In this document: positions 55,143-64,000 of the stretch, piece after piece | How positions within the stretch are numbered: position 1 is the stretch's first letter | How the letters are laid out: each line of letters begins with the position of its first letter | The notes under the pieces: model-generated | Database searches by the model: none | Seen by the model: only the letters and a program-made list of their open reading frames with translations | What the model was told of the DNA's origin: nothing | Source: Marsupella aquatica | Lineage: Eukaryota > Marchantiophyta | DNA: 64,000 nucleotides | Assembly: GCA_973895155.1 (NCBI GenBank) | Contig: OZ316893.1 | Coordinates: 6,386,001-6,450,000, forward strand | Direction: 5' to 3' | Program-made: the position numbers and the translations under genes

Positions 55143-57075
55143 TCTTCGAATATGAAAATTGTTGTCTTTCACAGCTTGGGAGTTGTGAGATTCTAAACGG
55201 CTCGACTTGGTCATGTTATGTCTTCACATTGTGCGGTTTAGGTTTAAGAGAAAACATTGTGCGGTTTAGGTTTAAGGAAAAGTACATAATGTATACACTG
55301 AAGACATACAGGTGGACACAAGATAAACGCAGCTCTTCATCGTCAGCTCTTCATATTCAGCCGAAGAATTGTCCACGTCTTTCACCATATTCTTCATTCA
55401 CAACGTCCCAGCTGCGGTGGAGATTATTCATCTTAGCTCCTCATTTGTCATCTCCAGGTAGATGACGACCTACCTATGCAGCGCTTAGACCGTGTCATTT
55501 GTGCTGGTTATTGCAAGTAATGTGAACAGCTCTAGCAATTATGCATCCTTGAAGACAGCACCAGCCCTGCCTGAAAAATGCAATTCAGACCCTCGCAACG
55601 TCCCAATTGAATGAAGCTTTTGAATGTCTCAAGCTTAATATTTATTCTTCTGATATTCCCTTACGTGGTTACAGCAGCAGTTCCTTTGTATTCTCGCATG
55701 ATGTTGTGATATCTGCAAGGCAGTCTCCTGTAATCATCTCTTTGGCAATGTTTTATTAAGCATTTCAGATTTCCCCATTTCTTGAGAATCTCGCATTCTT
55801 TTGTGATGCCTGTAAGTTTGCTGGAATCATCTCTGTAGGAAGGTTTTGTCAACCATTTCCGATTACCCAGTTCCACGGACCTCTCGCATCGTGCTGTGAT
55901 GTCTACAAGTCTGCTGTCATGATCTTTAGAAAAGCTTTGTTAAATATTCGCGATCAGTCGAACACGAAAGCTCTGATTCTAGTCCGTTTCAAACACTAAT
56001 TCATGACGAAATGCTTTGGAAGTCAGGTATAAACGTGGTCTCAATTAAGAAAAAAAAACCAGATTCGTATCATTCGGTTATTGTCTGTAATAGGAACCCT
56101 CGTCTCTTTTGCCCCCAATAAAGAATCTCCATTCCAACTTGCTTTCAAGTATCTTGCTTATCTTTCTTTCCGGTTGCCCTCGATACTAGCACTTTCCGTT
56201 TAGGAAGACGATGAGCCAGAATCTACATGTTAGGCAAGATATGGATCTGCATCCTACTAAGATAGCTGCCGTGTACATCTAGTACAGAATCTTGAGATGA
56301 AATAGCTTCCTTGGACATCTTAGAGAGTTCGTCAAAGTGACCCTCTGCAGTCTACTTGAGCTTTAGGAGGCTTTTGTTCAGTAGGGCCTTAGTTCCTTTG
56401 CCATGGTGGGGGACTCTTCAGTTGGATGTCTCTTCGGTTGGATGTCTCTTCGGCAAGTGCAAATAATTGGGGCCTACCTCCACCCTTACCTGTCTGCCCA
56501 AGGCACACTTTTTTTCCAATTTAACAATTGCTAAAGACTTGAAGTCATCGCACATGTCGACTTGAAAATTGAGTCTACTAGGCAGCCTAATTCTTATGCA
56601 TTCCATAGTTGTTGTGACCATGTAGTTGTTCAGTTCATGTTGTTATTGCAAAGGTGTTCATGTTATCATTGTGGAAGTTCATGCTGTCAAGTTGGAAGTT
56701 TTGTCAAATTGTGATAGTCAAAGACAAAGAATAGTCACTCTTTGGTTGTAGTTGTGAATGTGTTCTTGTCGAGGAGGGCAGGAAAGAGATATGAGATGGG
56801 TGACTAAGTTGCGGAGACCAAGCACATTCACTAGAAAATAGCGAGAATCTTTTGCTCATTTTATATTTTGATAGTGAAGCAGGAAGGGTGTATAGGTGGA
56901 TCTAAGGGTGCTCTTTGCGAAGGAATAGGCTTTTTGCTATGGCAGCGTTGGGAAGTTATGTTTATAACTTCTTCAATGCAGAACGGCTAAAATTTGCCCG
57001 AGTCTGTTTTCCTGTTTTCCTGTTTTTGTAATTTGTTTGGATTTGATGTTAAAACGCAACTACCTGTTATAGAGT
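55143..57075. other. No gene seen downstream of SDH
   Basis: Likely 3' UTR then intergenic DNA. A TTGTGCGGTTTAGGTTTAAG unit is duplicated at about 55229-55275, and ATTTCNRATTNCCC-type degenerate repeats run through 55660-55960. No recognisable protein. Confidence 0.5.
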
Positions 57076-57266
57076 GCACACATCAGTTTCACTAGGAATG
57101 GACTAGTGTAGAATAGGAACTTGGGCTCCATTTTTATGCACACATCAGTTTCACTAGGAATGGACTAGTGTAGAATAGGAACTTGGGCTCCATTTTTATG
57201 CACACATCAGTTTCACTAGGAATGGACTAGTACTAGTGGAGAATAGGAACTTGGGCTCCATTTTTA
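57076..57266. repeat. Three-copy 62-bp tandem repeat
   Basis: Units start at 57076, 57138 and 57200 with GCACACATCAGTTTCACTAG and end in GGGCTCCATTTTTA. The third has a 5-6 bp internal duplication of the ACTAGT motif. Confidence 0.92.
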
Positions 57267-57269
57267 ACC

Positions 57270-60200
57270 GATGGTACACTCTTGACCACTGGAGAGGACT
57301 GAGCACTAGCCTGGCAAAGAATGAGAGCCCTTTTATATGGGCACGTGTGGTTTAAGTGAGCTCTCCAGCAGCTACTCCAGACTCGATCATTACTCCTTGG
57401 TTGGTTTCAATCATGTCCCGCCTAACCCGTATTTCTCCTCAACAAACTGGCAACAAAACTGGGTTGCAATTAATATCGATCATTGTTTCTCTTCCCATCG
57501 CGGGATTCTGATTGATTCTGAGAACGGTGATGGGAGCTGAATAGTTCGCTGATGGATGGACATAAGAAAACCATAGAAGAAATTGGGGATGAAAGCTAGG
57601 TTGTAGTTCATGCCTTTTCTGAGGCCGGTGATGGCTGACGTGAGACGAATCATTCTAGTGCTTTCTTTCTTCATTGATTCATTATTGTCTCATTTTGATT
57701 CTTTTCAATGAACGGTGGTGGGATCCGTAAAGAGGGGCAGTATCGATCGCTGATTGATTAGGGACGACCTATAGATATTTGTTCTGGATCTTGTCTCAAA
57801 AAGGCGGTGGAGCTGAAGAGGATCTAAAGGCGGCTTCATTGTCCAACTTCGTGATTGAGTGGGTAATTGCTAGAGCCCAAGGGTGAACTCGATGAAGGTA
57901 GCAATTGTGGTTGACAATTGAAAAGTCTGTTGATTGAAGTTATAGAATTCTAATGTAGAAGAAAATTAAGAAGCCAAGGCTATTGAACCGAAAGAAGAAA
58001 CCAAATGTCCGAGGAGGTAGAGATTATCTGGCTGAACAACGAAACCGGTTCTGCAGATGAGCCTCCAGATGCTCCGTGAAGCTAAGCAAATTGATGAGCT
58101 CACCGGCTGTTTCATGACAATATCTCGTTGACGCTCGACTATGATGTTGCTTTCGATTCAATTAGATGGGCTTATTTTTGCATCGCTATTACTTAACATC
58201 TGCCCTAGAGTGATCTGAAATAAAATGTCTGCATTAAGTCGCTTACATTGACGATTCCGCAGAAACACAAAGTGGACAGTCTATGAAGCAACGAAGGTGC
58301 CATACAATAACAGAAAGCGCTGCAGCTGTTAACGGTGGTCCCAGCCCGCCCACTCAGCTCAGCTAAAGTCTCCGTGACGGAAATTACTTACCGGCAGAGA
58401 TTCTATTCAACCGTGGGCAGACATGCATGTCTTGTTGCTTTTTTTGGACTTTTGAATGCCAGGGTTACTTGATTCTATCCGGGTTCCGGTGGAACGACAT
58501 TTAAGGATTATGATCGTTTAGCGTGTTTGATTATTTTCCCTCTTTCCTGGAAATAATATTCAATGGCACTCTTGTCTGTTGAGGTGTTCGTTTTCATCCT
58601 TATCCGCTGGTCACAACCAGAAGATCATTACAGAGGCCCAATGGAGGTGGAAAGATCTCGACCATCAAGAATGTCAACTAATCCCGTAATGAAGAAGGCA
58701 AACAGAGGGAATCACAAGGAAGGTAGGGTTGAAGGTGACTGATCACATTGAACCCATTTGACTGCACGAAAGACCAAGGTGTCCCGGATTGACTGCTTAA
58801 GTTGACTGATTTCTAATTTCTGAAGGAAGAAGACTATTGGGACAAAAGGGAGTGCAGAAAGTTGTTTACTCATCTGCGAAAGGTCAGGTCAGGTGCTCGA
58901 TGATGAGACGAGATGAGGCGTGGTGAGGTGAGAAAAGTAACCAATGCTCCGTTCCAACAGGTTGCGAGGTGCACTACTGTAGAAGGCCAGGCCAGGTCAA
59001 GTGAGATGAGATGAGATGAGATGAGGTGAGATGAGGTGAGCTGATGACGTAAGAACTGAAGAGCGACCGATGCTCACAAAGACCGATCCCAGAAAAACCT
59101 TTCAGTCATCTTCGCTCAGGCCAGGTGCTCGATGAGACTCGATGAGATCTCATGCTCAGGAATTCCTTCTCAACAGGCAGTAAACGTGTCAAGGTGCACT
59201 AGGAGGCCAGGGGAGATGGCGTAAGAAGAGAGGAGCGACAAATGGTCAGAAAATCCTTCCGAACAGGCTGCGAAGGTGCTTCGAAAGCCAGTGACCAAAT
59301 AGCTTTTGTGATTTGGCAGGCAGGACGCGTTGGAGTACCTACTGTGGCTAGACAGGAATACATTGCACTCAAGCTTGAAGGCCGTTTGGATTCACAGTTA
59401 CCATATCTATCCTGAGTCATAAATCTGTTGTTCTGCTGCGTAGAGTGGCGCACCACCACGCAATAAATAAATAACAGTTACTAATTACATTATCACTAAA
59501 GATGTCTCAAATACTACCATTTATGTTTATTGTAGTGACAAATATGCCATGGTTTTTAATATAGTGAAAACTATGCCACAGTTTCAGTAGATGGTTTTCC
59601 TTGGAAGTTGGTGAAATTGTCATCTATATATCAAACCCTGGCATATTTATTAATACAATTGAATCTGTGACGGTATTGTCAATTAGAATATCTTTAGTGG
59701 CGAATAATTAAAAGTTGAAATAAATAATTACAAGTAGCCTGGTTGCCAACGGATTTAAGTGGAGGTGAGCACATTCAAGCTGGTTGCCCTTTCATAGATT
59801 TGGTTCAATCCATGACAAGGTTGGTAGCCAGTGACTCTTCACACGCCATGCAATTTCTAGAGACTCACCCTACCCCCATATATCCCTGTTTTCTACCCGC
59901 ACCCAACTTTAGTTAAGCCCGCGGAGTCACTGTCCAGAGGCTTCATTGGAAATTGTGGGTCCAGAAGAGTAGGTCACACTCTTGCTGTATAGGTACATAT
60001 TGGACCCGACTAACATAACATATTGGGGTCCTTGCAAAACCTCTAAATAAATTTAAATTTTAAGAATATTCTAAGCATCCTGGTGTAAACAATTTTTTTA
60101 AAACAAACTGGGTTTGATTTCTTTCCAGAAATGAAAATTAATTAATGTTTTGCATAGATCGTTCAAAAATTGGTATGAGAGATGAAAGTGCTCATTCACC

Positions 60201-61075
60201 CTTATGCCCTAGCTTCGCACCAGATTCTATTTACAATTGGTCTCTGATTCAATACATGTTTTTGTGCCTGCACTAGATTCTATTTCAACTGATCTCCCAT
60301 TCGAGCCATGTTGGTTGCACCCCAAGAGCCTGGCAGTTGCGAGAAACTATATGCAGAAGACAAAACAAATAAATTGAGGGTTTTCCCGAAGAGCCCGTTG
60401 CACCTCTTCAAAGTTCTCTTAAATTTTATTTACTTAGTTAGCTCACACACGATTACTTGATAGGGTGTATTTTAAAGCCCAGCTTTTGCGTTGATGGGAA
60501 TAATTTTCACGTTAAGTATAGACTTACTGGATGGGGGTGTTTTCTTAAATTTAATAATTAGTCCACCATAAGGTATTTCTACCCCCACCAAGTGAATTTG
60601 AATGTAATCAAACACAAAATTTTGACATATGGAGCCCAGGGGTTCTAGCTGCTTACATCTCTACCAGTTAGTTTATTCAGAAAACTTGGGATGTAAAATA
60701 TTGATATACCACTAACAAGACATCCAAATGCCGTTATTTTGTTTCCCTTGCTGTTTGTTATTTTAAATTTACTTTAATGTGTTTTGGTCTTTTTACACTG
60801 ATTGGGTCCAACTGTTTTTCCTTGCCTCGTGTCAAATACAAGCAGTCGTGTTTGTGTCTTGTTGAAAACATTATTGGTTCAGTTTATGACCAAATGTGCT
60901 GATGATGCGCGTGGTGCTAGGGCCTTTGAAAAACCTTTCCATCAGGTAAATAGGCCTTTTTAGGGGGTGACGTGAATAGTGCCATTATTGGACTTAGATA
61001 GCCCTTGCAATGCTCGGGAATCTTAGTAGCCGAGGCGACTCCTCATTTTGGATTTAAAACAGTTTGAGAGCATAC
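57270..61075. other. Intergenic, no gene seen
   Basis: Short frames only. It contains a purine-rich GATGAGATGAGATGAGGTGAG microsatellite at about 58998-59040 and a TGCCATGGTTTTT...ACTATGCCA motif at about 59548 that resembles the ends of dispersed repeats A and B. Confidence 0.5.
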
Positions 61076-61079
61076 AATA

Positions 61080-61330
61080 TTTGGGTCAACATGCTATGGG
61101 AGGTATAGTAGCCAAGGTAAGTATCCCTGTTAAGAATGTCCTTTTTTTCCTCAAGGAGCGAGAGATTTGGGGTCAACATTCTGTGGGAGGTAGAGTAGCC
61201 AAGGTAAGTATCCCAGATGGGAATGTAGATCCTTTCATGCTAGAGAGTTAGAAATTTGGATAACATTCTATGAGAGGTAGAGTAGCCAAGGTAAGTATTC
61301 CTGTCAAGAAAGTCCTCTCATCTTAGGAGG
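61080..61330. repeat. Three-copy imperfect tandem repeat, unit about 88 bp
   Basis: Each unit contains AACATKCTRTGRGAGG then GTAGAGTAGCCAAGGTAAGT at about 61100, 61187 and 61270. Confidence 0.8.
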
Positions 61331-61394
61331 GAGGGTCAAAACGACCAGGCTGTTTAAGATTTTTTTTTCCCTTGCATGCCCATCCAACAGAGGA

Positions 61395-61530
61395 TTTTAT
61401 GTAGGGTAGTCACAAGGGGACAATACCCAAGGATCCTTTTATGTAGGGTAGCCACAAAGGGACAATACCCAAGGATCCTTTTATGCAGGGTAGCCACAAG
61501 CCAACAATATCCAAGGATCTGACAGGGACC
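61395..61530. repeat. Three-copy tandem repeat, unit about 41 bp
   Basis: Units built on TTTTATGTAGGGTAGCCACAA followed by GGGACAATACCCAAGGATCC, at about 61397, 61437 and 61478; the last is diverged. Confidence 0.85.
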
Positions 61531-61614
61531 CAGACCAGGAGGGAGAGAGAGGATTAAACCAGGGCCCCAAAACGGGCCAGCCAGGGGCTGAGGAGAGAAT
61601 CCATACTCCCACCA

Positions 61615-61615
<1 letters not shown>

Positions 61616-61649
<34 letters not shown>
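61616..61649. repeat. CA dinucleotide microsatellite
   Basis: About 17 uninterrupted AC units. Confidence 0.95.
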
Positions 61650-61651
<2 letters not shown>

Positions 61652-61663
61652 ACCCTCCACACC

Positions 61664-61734
61664 CCTTTGGGGTGAGGATTGAACCTGGGACCTCTCGGTT
61701 CTAGGCTCATCCTCTATCCAACTGACCAAAGCTG
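61664..61734 (-). repeat. tRNA-like, possibly SINE head
   Basis: On the minus strand a box A-like TGGTCAGTTGGATAGAGG is followed about 25 bases later by a box B-like GGTTCAATCC, with potentially pairing CTTTGG and CCAAAG at the two ends. The spacing fits a pol III internal promoter. The stems do not all pair, so I read it as a tRNA-derived SINE head or tRNA pseudogene, with 61500-61660 possibly its body, rather than a functional tRNA. Confidence 0.45.
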
Positions 61735-61739
61735 TTTAA

Positions 61740-64000
61740 GTTTAGGTTGTGCCTCTTCCCGCCCAATCAGATCACAAATAGAATTCATTTTACTTTGTTG
61801 AAGGGTGTGTGACCTGGCAGGAGCCATTATTGGACTTGAACAGCCCAACCTATGCTAGAGAATTTCTTGTTTTCTTCTGTGAAAGATTAGTCTTTGGGAG
61901 ACAGTCCTTCCTAGGTCAACTAGAGTCCATCAGAGGATCACTTCTGCAAGCAAACTTTCTAGTCCACCTTAGCATTTTAAGTCCATCAAATCAACAAGTT
62001 TACAGACAGTACCTTTAGACCCTCTAGTCAATCACAGGACCAATGTGACAGTCAAAAGTTCTAGTCCATCTGCAGATGTGTAAATTTTAAGGGTTTTTCT
62101 TTTTGTCAAGGGTGGCAAATGTCACCATCTGTGAAGGTGAAGGTGCTAAGAATATTCTTTATCTAATTTTCCTTGATGAATTTCAGATTGGTGAGATCTA
62201 GAATTTAGAATTAAGGACACAAAGAGATTCTGACTAATGGGGTGGTGGCTTGGTGGGAAACTGGCTATTGTAAAACAAAAAGTCTTGCTCATGTTTACAC
62301 TTAATAATACACCCCAAACAACATTACCTTGCTGGATTGACCCCCAATGTTCATTTCTTACCCATCTGACCCACTCTGACAGTTTTCACTGAAATGTTGT
62401 CATCAGGGATTATGTCGTGTACTGTGGCATATGAGAATGTAACCCCAGTTTGTAGCCTAACTGTGTACTGCAAATGCAATCCACGTGAACCATGGGTGCA
62501 AGCAACTTGACCAAACTGTCAACAGCTTGGGTAAGGGCTGGCCAAGACTGCGACAACCAAGGATTTCAAAAATGATATGAAGGCAATATGTACATATATA
62601 ATTATAATGTCTTCAAATGTTCATTGTTAAATCATCTTACAAACCAAGTTCCAGATGTTCATTGTTTCACGTTCTGTCAGGACAATTCTGTTTGTCACGA
62701 GAATTGGGGAGAATATAATTATCCCAAAATATATCATACTAGAGTTACTGGGAGGATGGGGCTTTGTCTTTTTGTTACCGATCAATACTCTCTCAGTGGT
62801 TCTGTAATGTTGTGAGGTACACTTAGGAGTATCAGTTGTTGGCTCTACCAGATGACACAGCCTCGTGCGGGCCTCGTGACAATGTAACACAAAACCACCA
62901 TTGACACTTGAATTGGATGACCGTCTCAGTCTCGTGAACGGAAGCTAACCCTGATTTAGACATTACACTAGGATAGTCTCCATCTGCCCTTTCCCTTCCT
63001 TGAATCGATGAGTAGGCTGTCAAGAGAGGAGTGAGCTTGTCCTGGCATATGCTGTAGTCTGCTCCCCAAACTTTTAAATCTGACGATTGTGCACTCTATT
63101 AGCTCTAATCTCAGATTTGTTTGAAAGCCTCAACAAGCTCTTCCTTTCTATCCAAGTGACACTCATTAATTAATCCGTGGACCCCCATGTTCATCCAAGG
63201 AATGTTTGTGTGATTAAGTGAAATCAATTTTCATCAAGACGGTAACCAACGGTTTTGAGTTTCTCGATGGTGTTGGTGTGTGCTCGTACAAAAACAAATG
63301 CTCAAAAGATAGAGATTTATCAAATGGAAGGTTGAATGTGGAGGAATTGAGTTTTCTTATAGGTTTTGCTTACACATTGGAGAAATCATCTTTCAACCAT
63401 TCTTGATTGATTGTTTGTGAGTTACATTGAGCATTACTGCCACAAGACAATCTAGAGCACAACACTCAGTTGTTGGCAAAAAAGCGCTTGTCAATTTGGT
63501 GGGAAGAACACACAAAACGAAAGAGCCGTCACTTCAAACAAAGGATTTGTAGTTATTTTTATTTAAGAAAGCTATGGTGTGAGGGGAAGACCAACAATTG
63601 TTTCTTTGACATAGAGGCTGCATTTGGCGTCAACCTGTGTTTAGAGTGAGCTTTAGTTGAAGACTATCTAAGAGATGCGAACAATTCAAGCCGGGAAGCA
63701 AGCATTGTGGACAAGCGATGGTGACATAATCAAAGAAATCAATTTGTAGCGGCTAAGTTTGTGACGGTGATGAGATTGTGATATCTCTTAATCGAGAAAG
63801 GGTTTCCAATGAGCCTCAAATTGACAAATTTTGTCAAGTTCCATATGAGTTTTTGAATATCTTTGCCTTTCCAATGAGTGTTAGTATAAGAAATTTTGAT
63901 TATGAGTTCATGAATTCTTTTAGCTTTCTAACATTGAGTCTGACATTTACAAATTTTATGTCAGATTTTGTCACGGTACTCAAGAGATCAAGAGGCTTTC
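61740..64000. other. No gene seen
   Basis: AT-rich with scattered short frames; none shows a domain, start context or splice pattern I would defend. Near the end a TTTCCAATGAG phrase repeats at about 63807 and 63869. Confidence 0.5.

Noticed and set aside
61664-61734. Functional tRNA gene
   Set aside because: A and B boxes are present, but the acceptor and anticodon stems do not pair properly; a SINE head or pseudo-tRNA fits better.

Overview
The window is nuclear DNA of a land plant. Two spliced host genes with clear plant orthology lie at its ends: a retinoblastoma-related (RBR) gene and a sorbitol/polyol dehydrogenase gene. Between them is a mosaic of plant-type transposons (Ty1/copia with an initiator-Met tRNA primer site, PIF/Harbinger, MULE). 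The protein style and the very decayed, element-rich middle suggest a bryophyte, possibly a liverwort. That placement is an inference and cannot be fixed from sequence alone.

Layout. 1-6599 (-): RBR, 15 exons readable, C-terminus outside the window. 6600-8760: RBR 5' flank with E2F-like sites and an inverted repeat. 8760-9870: degenerate satellite-like arrays. 10440-13740: GC-rich leader plus an unclassified gag-like coiled-coil ORF. 14724-15248: a dispersed repeat interrupted by a complete copia element (15249-21815, identical-looking 457-bp LTRs, 5-bp target duplication TAGGC). 22365-22995: an orphan exon resembling the RNase H1 hybrid-binding domain. 24846-27257 (-): an 803-codon unknown ORF with one stop, flanked by 8-bp repeat arrays. 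27585-29533 (-): most of a MULE transposase, whose N-terminal exon sits 12 kb away at 41557-41692.

The MULE reading frame was split by the most remarkable object here: a 12,005-bp insertion (29543-41547) bounded by a 9-bp direct repeat (TTCTCGTTT). It has two convergent transcription units. The minus-strand unit encodes a large transposase-like protein of the DUF7869 type (DGMDQ and GHTHDQIDQ signatures). The plus-strand unit encodes an F-box-like protein, unknown proteins, and a protein joining a ParB/sulfiredoxin-like domain to a beta-class N6-adenine/N4-cytosine DNA methyltransferase. A 14-bp palindrome, CGATAAATTTATCG, recurs through its non-coding parts and introns. I found no convincing terminal inverted repeats. 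This copy is dead (frameshifts and many in-frame stops), but the architecture looks like an undescribed methyltransferase-carrying mobile element.

46897-50228 is a complete PIF/Harbinger element (TAA duplication, 12-bp TIRs, intact DDE transposase, Myb-like ORF with one TAG). 51736-55142 (+): the six-exon sorbitol dehydrogenase, apparently intact. 55143-64000: no gene seen, only tandem repeats, a CA microsatellite and a tRNA-like (SINE-like) stretch. Most transposon ORFs are interrupted by TAG or TGA codons and never TAA, as expected from C-to-T decay at methylated CHG and CG sites.
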